DNA of 64,000 nt from CAZOOK01 sp964581385 (GTDB taxonomy: Bacteria > Pseudomonadota > Gammaproteobacteria > Nevskiales > Nevskiaceae). Every line of letters begins with the position of its first letter. Position 1 is the stretch's first letter. This document shows positions 52,890 through 62,301 of this stretch, piece after piece. The stretch spans positions 248,001-312,000 of the forward strand of contig CAZOOK010000001.1 of assembly GCA_964581385.1 (NCBI GenBank), given 5' to 3'. A program made the position numbers and the translations under genes. The notes below the pieces were generated by a model, which worked only from the letters and a program-made list of their open reading frames with translations, was not told the origin of the DNA and made no database searches.

Positions 52890-54830
52890 TCAGTCCGCCG
52901 GGTTGCGATCCTTCACGAAGGCCACCGCAGCTTTCAGCATGGCGACGCGCGTGGCTTCGCGCGACAGCCAGTGATCCTCGCCGGGCATCACAACAAACTC
53001 GACCGGCTTTTGCGCACGTTTTAGCGCCGCGGCCATTTCCTCGCTCTGTGCGATCGGCACGACGGTGTCGTCCTTGCCGTGAATCAGTAGGATCGGTGCG
53101 TCCGCGCGATCCGCCAGCAGTGCCGGCGAGATGCTGCGCATCGCGTTGTCGCCTTCCTTATCGGCACCGGTGACGGCGCGCCAGTAACGCGTATCGCTGC
53201 TGATGTAGCCGTTCCGCTCGCTTTGCCAGTTAAAGAAGGAATGTAAATCCGAAGCACCTGCGACCGAGACTGCGCAACGGTAAATCCCGTGTTGCAAGGT
53301 CACGCCGGCCAATGCAGCGTAGCCACCGTAGCCGGCGCCGACGATGCAGACGCGCTTGGCATCGATGATGCCCTGCGCCGCCAGCGCTGCGACGCCGTCG
53401 GACAGATCGGTCTGCATCTTGCGACCCCATTGTCCGAACGCAGCTTGGCGGAACGGCGTGCCATAGCCGAATGAGCCGCGGTAATTGGGCTGAAACACCG
53501 CGTAACCTGCCGCAGCATAGGCCTGCGCCCACCAGTCGAAACCGATGCGGTTACGGACGCTGATCGGTCCGCCGTGCGGCAGCATCACCAGCGGCAGCTT
53601 TTCCGGCTTGCGGCGTGGCGGCAGCGTCAGCACGCCTTCAATATCCAGATCGTCCGCCGCTTTGTACTTCACCCAGCGCGTGAGGCCAACGTCGGCCGCA
53701 TGAATCTCGGGATAGGGGTAGCCGATGGGATCGGCCTTGCCGCTCGCGATATCGACCAGCCAGTAAGTGCCGGGATCGTCTTTGCCGTCGGTCTTGACGA
53801 TCATCCGGGTAAGATCGCGGCTAAAGGATCTGAGCTCGACTTCGTAACCGGGAAAGGCGTTGCGCGTGCCGTCATAGCGTGCTTGATACTTCCGGTCAAG
53901 AAAAATTGCGTGCGGCTCATTGTCGACGTCCGCACCAATCAGGTGTCCGTCATCGGGATCGACAAATGGGTTGTTCACGTTGTAGTCGCCGAAAAGCACT
54001 TCGACTTTACCGTCCACGATCGATATTTCTTCCAGCACATCTCGTTCGCCGGTCAAATCCCCAACCAGCACCGTGCGTGGTTTGCGCCCGCGTTCGACGA
54101 GCTCGATCTCACCGATAGGCGCCGACTTCTCGATTAGCGCCGTGCTGTGTTCCTTGCCGGCGAACAGTCGCCATTGGCCGGTTTTCTCGTCGTATTCCGA
54201 GTGTGCGACGACGTTGCCGTCCGCGCCTACTACCCAGCGACGATCTTTGCTGCGCCCCGCAGCTGCGAGCGTCGCTTGTCCGGAATCGAGATCGATGCGG
54301 TAGACATCTGCATAAGTGTGATCCAACTGCTCCACGTCAAGCAGGCGCGATTCGGCGTAGGTGATCCCGCCGAAATAGCCGTAGACGTGGCCGTCTAGCT
54401 GCACCGAACCGAAATAACCTCGGACCACCGCGGCAATTCGAAGCGCACCCTTGAATATGGGAAAGCTCTTGCCGTCCATTCCGAACACGAGGACCGCACC
54501 GGCTTCGAACGGCTGCACGAATTCGAACGGCTGATCGTTGGTTCCGCTTATGCTCACCAGCAAATGGGCGTCGTCGGCCCAGGTCAATTCGCGGACTTTG
54601 ACATCACCGACGTCCGTAACGAACAACGGCTTGCCGTCGAAACTGGCGACGCCGAGCCGGCGCTTTTCGCCAATGACGGCGATGAACGCGTAACGCGCGC
54701 CCGACGGTGATAACTGCATCAACTCCACCGCCGGCAGGTGGCCGTAAGCATCGACTGGCGGCGCGGCTCGTGCCATGGTCATTGCCAACCATGCTGCGGC
54801 CACAACAATGCCGCTCACCAATTTTTTCAT
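52890..54830 (-). CDS. S9-peptidase-like protein lacking the catalytic serine
   Basis: This 646-residue exported protein (signal peptide about 1-22) has a beta-propeller-like N-terminal part (about 25-370) and a C-terminal alpha/beta hydrolase domain of the prolyl oligopeptidase/acylaminoacyl-peptidase family (LPHGGP, YRGSFGYG, ADAPILLIHGKDD, GEDHW). The nucleophile elbow, normally G-x-S-Y-G-G-Y, reads GAGYGGYA: residue 500 (codon GGC, 53331-53333) is Gly. The Asp and His of the triad remain. A point change AGC to GGC would explain it, so the protein is either newly inactivated or a pseudoenzyme. The ATG at 54830 follows GGGGAG; a 10-codon longer frame exists. Confidence 0.88.
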   Translation of the reverse strand: MKKLVSGIVVAAAWLAMTMARAAPPVDAYGHLPAVELMQLSPSGARYAFIAVIGEKRRLGVASFDGKPLFVTDVGDVKVRELTWADDAHLLVSISGTNDQPFEFVQPFEAGAVLVFGMDGKSFPIFKGALRIAAVVRGYFGSVQLDGHVYGYFGGITYAESRLLDVEQLDHTYADVYRIDLDSGQATLAAAGRSKDRRWVVGADGNVVAHSEYDEKTGQWRLFAGKEHSTALIEKSAPIGEIELVERGRKPRTVLVGDLTGERDVLEEISIVDGKVEVLFGDYNVNNPFVDPDDGHLIGADVDNEPHAIFLDRKYQARYDGTRNAFPGYEVELRSFSRDLTRMIVKTDGKDDPGTYWLVDIASGKADPIGYPYPEIHAADVGLTRWVKYKAADDLDIEGVLTLPPRRKPEKLPLVMLPHGGPISVRNRIGFDWWAQAYAAAGYAVFQPNYRGSFGYGTPFRQAAFGQWGRKMQTDLSDGVAALAAQGIIDAKRVCIVGAGYGGYAALAGVTLQHGIYRCAVSVAGASDLHSFFNWQSERNGYISSDTRYWRAVTGADKEGDNAMRSISPALLADRADAPILLIHGKDDTVVPIAQSEEMAAALKRAQKPVEFVVMPGEDHWLSREATRVAMLKAAVAFVKDRNPAD

Positions 54831-55096
54831 TTCCCCAACTCCCCCCGGTGCGACGTTCATTCTTGGATGGTGCTGTGTGGACGTAAGCAGGGATTGCTTC
54901 TGTCGATATGCGACGGATCAAGTCAGGACCCGCGTTGCTTTCACGCAAGTGCCTCGGCCCGCTAGCATTGTCGGCATAAGGTTATTTTTTGATTTGGCGA
55001 GACGAGCTTGGACCGTTGAAGCTTGCCATGCCAAGGGCCCTCCCGAAAACTGCCGTCCGCGAGTGTCGCTTAAGGGCTGCAAGTGACAGACATGGC

Positions 55097-55720
55097 TCAG
55101 CGTTTGACGCTGGCGAGAGCCTCTGCGATACGCAACGGCGCACGTGGCCGGGCATACATTCGTTTCACATAGGCTTCCAGGCAGGGCAGGTCGTCGAGCA
55201 AGTTCACCGCCTTGGCCCAGTCCAGCGTGTAAGCGAGCACAAAATCTCCGACAGTCACCGTATCACCCACGATGAAATCTCTCCCTTGCATATGCTCTTC
55301 CAGCACTTTCGCCATTGCTGCAAAGTCATTCCTGGCCAGCGCCACTTCCTGAGGCAACCGCTTATCCTCCGGGTATAGCGATGTATGGCGTGCGATGCGC
55401 CAAAGCGGCTGCTCAAGCTCCGTGGCCGTGAATAGGAGCCATCGGAAAAGTTGTGCGCGCTGCCGGAGATCTGTTGGGATCAGTTTTTTCTCAGGGTATT
55501 TCTCCGCCAAGTAAAGAACGATCGCGATCGACTCCGTGAGGACCATGTCACCATCAACGAGAACCGGGAGCTTTCCGGCCGGGTTGATCTTGAGAAACGC
55601 GGGGCTACGGTGTTCGCCGGCACGTAGATTGATGGTGACGGCTTCAAACTCAATGCCCAACTCCTGAAGCGTCCAGCGAACGCGAATGGAGCGGGTCGGC
55701 GCAAATTCGAATAGTTTCAT
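55097..55720 (-). CDS. Glutathione S-transferase
   Basis: This 207-residue cytosolic GST has an N-terminal thioredoxin-fold domain with the PTRSIRVRW active-site region, the cis-Pro segment GKLPVLVDG and TESIAIVLYLAEKY (glutathione binding). The all-helical C-terminal domain (about 90-205) includes the VTVGDFVLAYTLDWA N-cap motif. GGAG is seven bases upstream of the ATG. Substrate class cannot be assigned. It stands alone. Confidence 0.92.
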   Translation of the reverse strand: MKLFEFAPTRSIRVRWTLQELGIEFEAVTINLRAGEHRSPAFLKINPAGKLPVLVDGDMVLTESIAIVLYLAEKYPEKKLIPTDLRQRAQLFRWLLFTATELEQPLWRIARHTSLYPEDKRLPQEVALARNDFAAMAKVLEEHMQGRDFIVGDTVTVGDFVLAYTLDWAKAVNLLDDLPCLEAYVKRMYARPRAPLRIAEALASVKR

Positions 55721-56082
55721 TGCATTCTCCGGTCGGATAGGTCCGAATCAACACATAGGAAGTATGTGTCACAACTGCGCTCGGACGGTTCGGTTGCATA
55801 GTGGTCCTCCATCCATGCCGGAATTTCCGGCAAGACAGAGCACCCTGCGAGGTGATTCCTCTAAAAATCATGAGCCCTGCGTAGATAGTTTTACTCACAA
55901 ACATAAACATTTGGTCAAAATCGCTGTCCTTGTATGATCGAGTTCGCTCCTTGAGGCCGGGCCAGCCTATGGTCGACGATTTGTAATGGTTTACATCCCG
56001 GCTGCCGGTTAAAATCGATTAACCGAGGTGCGCACTGCAACTCTGCTTAGGAATATTGTTGCGACTTTGGAGGCGTTTGAGA
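55721..56082. other. Intergenic stretch, divergent promoter region
   Basis: This 362-base gap separates the divergent GST and secreted-repeat genes and must contain both promoters. The part at 55900-56060 is relatively AT-rich. No regulatory palindrome, RNA gene or ORF with a ribosome-binding site stood out. Confidence 0.45.
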
Positions 56083-57399
56083 ATGAGAGCAATAACGAGC
56101 GGTAAATTGTTCAAGGGGACTTTCGTAGCAGTAGCGAGCGCAAGCCTTTTCGCAACTGCCGCAATGGCGAGCACGATCGGCACCCCGCTGACGCCGGAAA
56201 TCACGGTGGCCAACAACATACCACTGCCTTATTCCGGCTATACCTCCGTTGCACACGACGCGAACGGTAACTTCGTTGTCGCATGGTATGTGCCGCAACC
56301 CTACGTCGGAAATCAAGTCATCACCTTCCGGCGCTTCGCCGCAGACGGAACGCCGCTAGGCAATGCAGTCCAAGTGGCCGGCTCAAGTGTTGAAGGGACG
56401 CCAGCCCTCGCGATGGATGCTGACGGGGATTTCGTTATCGCTTGGCGTGATTTCGGCGATAGCTCGGGGGACTATCACATTTACGCGCAGGTCTTCTCTC
56501 CCGATGGTATCGCGGTGGGAGCCCCGGTGCTGGTTGCTCAGCTCAACGCCTCCATAACGAGGTTCTTGGATTCGAGCTTCAACACTGTGGCTGCAGCCAT
56601 GAATACATTCGGCGATTTCGTCGTGGCTTGGGATAGCGAAGTCAGCCTTGGTGGCGCAAACGATGTCGTCGGCCGATGGACCATTCAGCTTCGGCGCTTC
56701 CACCTAAACGGCGCGCCCTACAGCGCCGCAGCGGTCGTCGAGCAGAAAACGTCTCTGCTTTCATACCATTATGTATCCAACGTGCACTTGTCGATGAATG
56801 ATGCGGGCAATTTTGCCACCGTCTGGGGCGAACGCGGAGGTCCTTTCAAAGTGCGCTATTACGCCGCTGATGCGACTCCCACCTCTTCTGCTGCGGTGTT
56901 ACCGGTCCAACCGCTGGAAAACAAGAACGACACCTATAACACCTTCGCCACGGCTTTGGAGAACAATGGCGAACTGCTGCTCGCATATACTATTCAGGTC
57001 TATCAAACAGGAATCATCGTCCAACCGCAGACGGTTTATCTGCAGCGCTATAGTGGCGCAACCCCGGATGGGCAGGTCGTCACCGTAGCAGCGCGCCAGC
57101 TCGCTGCCTCCGGTGAGGCCGGTGATCTCGCTATCACCGCTTTGCCATCAGGCGGCGGTGCGGTAGTGTGGAGTGATGATGCTTCGGCAATCAATGGCGT
57201 AACGGGCAGCATTAGCGCAGAAGTTTTTTCCGCTGCAAATTCCTCAATTGGAGCCTTTTCGGTCGGTTCGTACCCACAGGATCTTCCGCAAGCCGGTGCG
57301 GGCATCGGTATCGCTGGCTTAAGCGTGACCACGGACGCCAGCGGCAACCTTTGGGCGGTCTGGAATGCCGTCAAGGCGCGCTTGTTTTCGGCCTTTTGA
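56083..57399 (+). CDS. Secreted beta-repeat protein
   Basis: This 438-residue exported protein has a signal peptide (about 1-29, ending AMAS). The mature part repeats a blade-like motif of the form D-x-x-G-x-F-x-V-x-W every 50-70 residues: DANGNFVVAW, DADGDFVIAW, NTFGDFVVAW, NDAGNFATVW, LPSGGGAVVW and DASGNLWAVW. This suggests a six-bladed beta-propeller. Such repeats occur in large secreted or adhesive proteins of proteobacteria; no enzymatic motif is present. ATG 56083 follows TGGAGG; an upstream start at 56056 is less likely. It converges on another secreted protein. Confidence 0.75.
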   Translation: MRAITSGKLFKGTFVAVASASLFATAAMASTIGTPLTPEITVANNIPLPYSGYTSVAHDANGNFVVAWYVPQPYVGNQVITFRRFAADGTPLGNAVQVAGSSVEGTPALAMDADGDFVIAWRDFGDSSGDYHIYAQVFSPDGIAVGAPVLVAQLNASITRFLDSSFNTVAAAMNTFGDFVVAWDSEVSLGGANDVVGRWTIQLRRFHLNGAPYSAAAVVEQKTSLLSYHYVSNVHLSMNDAGNFATVWGERGGPFKVRYYAADATPTSSAAVLPVQPLENKNDTYNTFATALENNGELLLAYTIQVYQTGIIVQPQTVYLQRYSGATPDGQVVTVAARQLAASGEAGDLAITALPSGGGAVVWSDDASAINGVTGSISAEVFSAANSSIGAFSVGSYPQDLPQAGAGIGIAGLSVTTDASGNLWAVWNAVKARLFSAF

Positions 57400-57424
57400 A
57401 GCAAAGCTCCAAAAGGAGTAGTGA

Positions 57425-57446
57425 GCTGGGGCTGCGAACCCCCAGC
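57425..57446. terminator. Possible bidirectional terminator hairpin
   Basis: GCTGGGG and CCCCAGC form a seven-base-pair stem around an eight-base loop, 25 bases after the stop of the secreted-repeat gene and 44 bases before the end of the convergent gene. There is no T-run on either side, so the call is weak. Confidence 0.4.
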
Positions 57447-57489
57447 CCGCTTGCTCTATGGGCAGGCGACTTATGACGTTGCTGTCAAA

Positions 57490-58755
57490 TTACGGCATGC
57501 CGAGCATGTGATTCCAGATCATGAATATCGGAAAGACCGGCATCAAGAAGCTCCCACTATTGTAAAGATAAGAATCCACCGCATCGCGATTATGATTGAA
57601 CAAAGCGGTGTGATTTCCTCCCGACGGCGCTGTCAGCTTATATCTCTGCGTGCTTCCAAGTGGAACCGTGCTGCCATCGCCCGCATTCCCTTCGGAGAGG
57701 CCGTTTCCCCCTAGGCCGTATGATGTCGACGTCCCACTGCCCAAATAGATCCAGTTGGTCGTAACGAAATCGCCGTAAGCGCCTTCGTCGGCATCGCCCT
57801 CGGCCGCATTCCGCAAACCCCAAAACGCAGACAGGCTCGTCGCAACCGGTGTCGTGGTAATCCAAGTCGCCGAAGTCCTCACGCTGTTGGTCGAGTAGAA
57901 ATCTTGAGGCCCAGATAGCAAAAAGACTCGCTTGACGGCATTTGGCAGACGCATCGCCATGAATGCCGCCTCAGCTGCGCCTTGGGAGTGACCAGCTAAA
58001 ACGATTCTCGACCAATCGACCCTCACATGCGTTGCGTAGTCAATATGCGCTGCATCCGAGTGAGGACGCGTATACGGTGACGAGGAATCGGTGATTAGAA
58101 AATGCGACCAGTAATTCGGATTAACATTGCCGTCAACGACTGTTGGTCCGTTGTACTGCAAGTAGTCAATCAGGCAGATGAGACGGTTCATAATCGAATC
58201 GCCTTGCGAAACCGGTGAATTCCCTCCTGAGGATTGGTTTCCGGTGACATACCCCGAGTCGTCATACGGACCGCCGGCGTACGTATTCGGACCAACAGGC
58301 GCTCCGCTCACCATATGCGTTTGTCCAAAAGCAGTTGTCCCCCGAGTTTGCGTCAAACATGCGTCTTGCGTAGCTGCGCTATAGCTGTTTGGATTGCAGC
58401 CGTATACTCCAGCTATCTCGGCGTTGTTGGGATAGGCAAGTGACAGCGCACTGAAACCCCGGTTTGCAGCGTTATCAATAAAGTGTTGATATGCGGACGG
58501 AGCCGATTGCGATCCTCCAAGGAAGACGACCAGTGTAGGGACAGCCATGCTGGTGGCGAGTGCATTCATGTTGACGTAGTGTTGACCGCCGTTGCCGTTG
58601 TTCGTGGTGATCTGATTGGCAGCGGGTGGAGTGCCTCCATCTGTTTGAGATGGATCAATGTTCACTCCCTGATTCATTGCGTAGGCGCCAACCGGACACA
58701 TCAATCCGGCTGCGAAGGAAAGAGCAGCGATAACCACAATTTTTCTAGCGTTCAT
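57490..58755 (-). CDS. Secreted alpha/beta hydrolase-like protein
   Basis: This 421-residue exported protein has a signal peptide of about 26 residues (cleavage after GAYA). The core has a lipase-type nucleophile elbow LAGHSQGAAEA and a candidate catalytic His in GGNHTALF. A strand VPTLVVFLGGSQSAP probably forms the oxyanion region. Insertions rich in Asn, Gly and Ser suggest an extracellular location. It resembles secreted hydrolases of unknown substrate found in soil betaproteobacteria. It converges on the beta-repeat gene. Confidence 0.78.
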   Translation of the reverse strand: MNARKIVVIAALSFAAGLMCPVGAYAMNQGVNIDPSQTDGGTPPAANQITTNNGNGGQHYVNMNALATSMAVPTLVVFLGGSQSAPSAYQHFIDNAANRGFSALSLAYPNNAEIAGVYGCNPNSYSAATQDACLTQTRGTTAFGQTHMVSGAPVGPNTYAGGPYDDSGYVTGNQSSGGNSPVSQGDSIMNRLICLIDYLQYNGPTVVDGNVNPNYWSHFLITDSSSPYTRPHSDAAHIDYATHVRVDWSRIVLAGHSQGAAEAAFMAMRLPNAVKRVFLLSGPQDFYSTNSVRTSATWITTTPVATSLSAFWGLRNAAEGDADEGAYGDFVTTNWIYLGSGTSTSYGLGGNGLSEGNAGDGSTVPLGSTQRYKLTAPSGGNHTALFNHNRDAVDSYLYNSGSFLMPVFPIFMIWNHMLGMP

Positions 58756-59331
58756 CTGTGAACTCCAATTTCTACGCGGGACTGCATCAGAAAATGTTTA
58801 CATCTCCGATCATGGTTGCGATCAGGTCATGCATACGTCCAGTTCATTGCCCGGCAGGTGGTCCAAGGTCATCAATAGCTGGCGATGCTGCGTCGACCCG
58901 CTTTCACGGACAGATTTGGTCTGAATTCTCAATGAGTGACAGTTGGGTTGGCTAGAGGTTCTTTTGGTGGGTGGGGATGTCTCTTTTCGCAGTTGATGGC
59001 TGATTGGCGGACGCACGCCTATCTTCCGGCAGTGTTTGCCGAAGGCAATGCTGGTGTACCGATCTGATCGCTGTCATGGATCGCTTAACCGGGTTTGTGC
59101 TGCTGGGTCGCCACGTTCAGTGCCGAAAGCACCCACTCAGCGGTCGTCGCAGCGATCACGGAAATGCATAGCACGCTCTAAAGGCGGCCGCCTTCGCTAT
59201 AGCGGGAGTGATCTCGGTCCGGAGTCGCCGCCCAGAAGCTGCCGGTCGCGGACTTTCTGGAACAGGCTGACTGCGATCCCCAGCGGCGTCGCGGTACGAC
59301 CGGACGCTCGGGATCGTAACGACAAAGGCAG
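58756..59331. other. Gene-poor stretch
   Basis: These 576 bases lie between two minus-strand genes. Short open frames on both strands have no motif or ribosome-binding site. The first 150 bases should hold the promoter of the secreted hydrolase. No RNA, repeat or insertion sequence end was recognised. Confidence 0.45.
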
Positions 59332-60069
59332 CTACGATTTCAGCTTCGCGTCGAACAGCGCCACCATCGTTTGCCAGTGCCGCTCGGCGGCATCGGCATC
59401 GTAGACCGGTGTGTCGCGGAACACCCAGCCGTGCTTGGCCTGATAGGTCTCGATCTTATGGTCGACGCCTGCACTGGTCAGCGCTTCCTCAAGCCGTGCC
59501 TTCATGTCATCGGGAAACGACGCGTCTTCGATCGCGCCTGCAATGTAGACCCGTGCTTTGATGTTTGGCGCCAGCCGGTGCGGGCTGTCCGGGGCGTCGG
59601 TCGCAAGCCGGCCGCCGTGATACGAGGCGGCGGCGGCGATATCGTTCGGATACGTACCCGCCGCAGTCAGCGACATCAAGCCGCCCATGCAATAGCCGGT
59701 GGTGCCGATAACACCCGGCTTCACGTCAGGTTGCGCCGCCAGGTAGTCGAGAAGCGCGCGCGTATCGGCCATGAAGTTGGCCGGCGACGCGTGCGCGAAA
59801 AACTTTTCCATCAGGATCTTGCGCTTTGCCGGGTCCGTAAACATCGTGTGCGGGTCCATCGGTTCATAGGGTCCGGACCTGTAGAACAGATCGGGCAGCA
59901 GCACGAAGTAGCCATGAGATGAAAGCCGCTCGCCGATCTCGAGCATCGCCGGACGAATGCCGAGCCCATCCATGTAGACGAGAACGGCCGGCCAGGGACC
60001 CTTGTCCGTCGGACGATATACATGGCTTGGGCAGCTCCCGTCTCGGGTTTTGATTTCGATCTTGTTCAT
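59332..60069 (-). CDS. Dienelactone hydrolase family protein
   Basis: This 245-residue alpha/beta hydrolase of the dienelactone hydrolase family has the Cys nucleophile in TTGYCMGGL, the acidic residue in the IAGAIEDASFP region and the catalytic His in AKHGWVF. The early MDGLGIRPAM segment aligns with the family's substrate-side loop. True DLH opens dienelactones in chloroaromatic breakdown, but most chromosomal copies have other or unknown substrates. It is a single gene, divergent from the phosphatase/switch gene cluster. Confidence 0.92.
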   Translation of the reverse strand: MNKIEIKTRDGSCPSHVYRPTDKGPWPAVLVYMDGLGIRPAMLEIGERLSSHGYFVLLPDLFYRSGPYEPMDPHTMFTDPAKRKILMEKFFAHASPANFMADTRALLDYLAAQPDVKPGVIGTTGYCMGGLMSLTAAGTYPNDIAAAASYHGGRLATDAPDSPHRLAPNIKARVYIAGAIEDASFPDDMKARLEEALTSAGVDHKIETYQAKHGWVFRDTPVYDADAAERHWQTMVALFDAKLKS

Positions 60070-60231
60070 GAGCGCGTTTTAGCATGATCCCCGAGAAAGT
60101 GCTCTTCAATTTCGGCGGTTCGCAGCAAACCACTGGACAGCGCCGATCCGCCACGTATCACCCCACTCGCCGAACGAACCGCGAACCCGCTACGATCGTC
60201 CCCACAACAATCCGGAGCTCCGCACAACTCC

Positions 60232-61983
60232 ATGCAAGAGCGGCGAAAATCGGGACTGCCCAGCGGTCGTCGCACCGCCTACTTCGGGTTGTTGGCTGAA
60301 CTGACCGAGGCATTCACGCGCTCGCATGATTTCCTGGCGACGTTGCTCGATGCACTGCAACGCATTGTCGACGAGATGGATGTCGAGGCCGGTTGCCTAT
60401 TCCAGCTCGAAGGCGAATTCGAGGATCCTGCCGCGAGGCTCGTATGCCGCGCTAGCGTCGGACCAGTCGATATGCAGGGTGCGGAATTGCCGGCGCGCTC
60501 GGGAATCTCTGGCCGTACGCTGACGCAGGATGCGGTGCAGATCGTCAATGCGCCGCGCAGCGATCCGGATTTTGTTGCGCCCCGGACAGTCGGCATCGAG
60601 TTCGACGTGCGTTCGGTGTTGGCCGCGCCGGTGGTATTCCATGGCCGCCGCTTCGGTGTCGTGGAGTTGTTCAATCGTCGCGGCGACGAGCCATTCGGAC
60701 GGCGCGACGCGTCGATCCTGGCGGCGCTGGCATCGGTTGCGGCGCTGGTCATTCTTAACGCCGAGCTGACCGAGGATCTGGTCGAGCAGGCGCGGCTCAA
60801 GCGCGAGCTCGAACTGGCGGCGGCGGTGCAGCGCAAGCTGCTGCCGACAGAGCTGCCGGTCACGGCGCCGATTCACGGGTTCAGCCGCGCCGCGCGCGAC
60901 GTATCGGGCGATTTCTACGACGTGCTGCCGCTACGCGACGGGCGCTTTGCGTTCGCGCTCGCGGATGTCTCCGGCAAGGGTATGGATGCGGCGCTGATCA
61001 TGGTACAGGTGGCGACGTTATTCCGCAGCTTCGCCAAGCGGGTTCACGGACCGGGACGTTTGCTGGCGCGCATCGAGGCAGAGCTCTGCGAGAGTCTGAC
61101 CATGGGCATGTTCGTGACCATGGTCGTCGGCATCTACGATCCTCGTGCGCATGAAGTCCGCATCGCCAATGCCGGGCATTTGCCGCCGCTGCTGCGCGAG
61201 GCCGGCGGCGGGTTCACCAGCTTTGAGTCGCAAGACCCGCCGCTCGGCGTGCGTGGCCGCCTGGAGCACAATCGCTATCGCGAGAAGGCGTTCAGTATCG
61301 CTGGCAGTAGCCTGTACCTTTACACCGACGGCGCCACTGAAGCGCGCCATGCGGATGGCAGCCAGCTTGGCATCGACGGTTTGCAGTCGCTGATCGCACA
61401 CAACGCGACGCTGCCTGCGGCCCGACGTCTCGATGCCATTGCCACTGCACTCGACGGCGATATCGCCGAGCTGCGCGATGATCTGACACTGCTGGTGATC
61501 GAGGATGTGCCGGGACGGGCGGCGGTGCCGCGCAAGCGGCCGCGTGGCACTCTGCTGGTCGAACAAGTGCTGCCGGCGCAGGCGCGGCAGCTGCGCATCG
61601 TGCGCAAGCTGATTCTGGCGGCGGCGAACGAGGCCGGCGCACCGCTGAGTTGGGCGCAGGATTTCGCGCTGGCGGTGGACGAGGCGTGCCAGAACATCAT
61701 CCGTCATGGCTATCGCGGCCGCAGCGACGGCCTCATCGAGCTGCGCGTGCGGCGCGCGCGCGATGGACTATGCGCAGAGCTGGTGGACTTTGCGCCGCGG
61801 GTGAACGAAGATCGCTGCAAGGGTCGGCCAGCGGGCGAAATGGGACCGGGCGGGCTCGGCACGCAGTTCATGCGCGCGCTGACTGACCGGGTGCATTGGG
61901 GTAAGCCGCCGGCCGGAGCCGGCAACCGGTTGCTGCTGAGCAAGCGGCTGCCGCGGGGTGACAACGACGCGAAATCAACATGA
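60232..61983 (+). CDS. GAF-PP2C phosphatase-HATPase switch protein
   Basis: This 583-residue three-part regulator has a GAF sensor (about 15-180) and a SpoIIE/RsbU-type PP2C phosphatase (about 195-415) with DVSGDFYD, ADVSGKGMDAA, NAGHLPP and DDLTLLVI supplying the metal-binding Asp residues. A C-terminal RsbW/SpoIIAB-like HATPase kinase domain (about 435-575) has DEACQNIIRHGY and GGLGTQFM. One protein thus carries both the phosphatase and kinase of a partner switch. Its stop overlaps the start of a STAS-domain gene (ATGA), the usual substrate of both activities. The Mla genes follow directly. The start at ATG 60232 is the first in frame; no strong ribosome-binding site is seen. Confidence 0.92.
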   Translation: MQERRKSGLPSGRRTAYFGLLAELTEAFTRSHDFLATLLDALQRIVDEMDVEAGCLFQLEGEFEDPAARLVCRASVGPVDMQGAELPARSGISGRTLTQDAVQIVNAPRSDPDFVAPRTVGIEFDVRSVLAAPVVFHGRRFGVVELFNRRGDEPFGRRDASILAALASVAALVILNAELTEDLVEQARLKRELELAAAVQRKLLPTELPVTAPIHGFSRAARDVSGDFYDVLPLRDGRFAFALADVSGKGMDAALIMVQVATLFRSFAKRVHGPGRLLARIEAELCESLTMGMFVTMVVGIYDPRAHEVRIANAGHLPPLLREAGGGFTSFESQDPPLGVRGRLEHNRYREKAFSIAGSSLYLYTDGATEARHADGSQLGIDGLQSLIAHNATLPAARRLDAIATALDGDIAELRDDLTLLVIEDVPGRAAVPRKRPRGTLLVEQVLPAQARQLRIVRKLILAAANEAGAPLSWAQDFALAVDEACQNIIRHGYRGRSDGLIELRVRRARDGLCAELVDFAPRVNEDRCKGRPAGEMGPGGLGTQFMRALTDRVHWGKPPAGAGNRLLLSKRLPRGDNDAKST

Positions 61984-62288
61984 GCTTCCACGTGAAAGAA
62001 GACGTTGATGCGGTTACGGTGTTCCTCGATGGGGAGATCGATCTCGACCGCTCGCCGGAGGCACGCAAGCTGCTGCTTGACGGACTGCGCGCAGGCAAGC
62101 CGCTACGTGTCGATCTGGCCGAGGTCGAATACATGGACTCGTCGGGCATCGCCAGTCTGGTTGAAACCTATCAGCGCGCGCGAGAGAAGAACCTCGATTT
62201 CACGCTGATACGCGTCAGCGAGCCGGTACTCAAGGTGCTCAAGCTGGCACGGCTCGACCAGGTGTTTTCCATCCGCTCAACTCCCTGA
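61980..62288 (+). CDS. STAS-domain protein (anti-anti-sigma or MlaB-like)
   Basis: This 102-residue STAS protein resembles SpoIIAA/RsbV. DSSGIASL (53-60) holds the phosphorylatable Ser54/Ser55 of anti-sigma-factor antagonists. Overlap with the switch protein upstream (ATGA) points to it being the target of that phosphatase and kinase. It is also 13 bases upstream of an MlaE permease gene, where the lipid-transport operon normally encodes the STAS subunit MlaB. It could therefore serve as the antagonist, as MlaB, or both. The name is left open. Confidence 0.92.
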   Translation: MSFHVKEDVDAVTVFLDGEIDLDRSPEARKLLLDGLRAGKPLRVDLAEVEYMDSSGIASLVETYQRAREKNLDFTLIRVSEPVLKVLKLARLDQVFSIRSTP

Positions 62289-62301
62289 GTATCGGTAGGC
62301 A

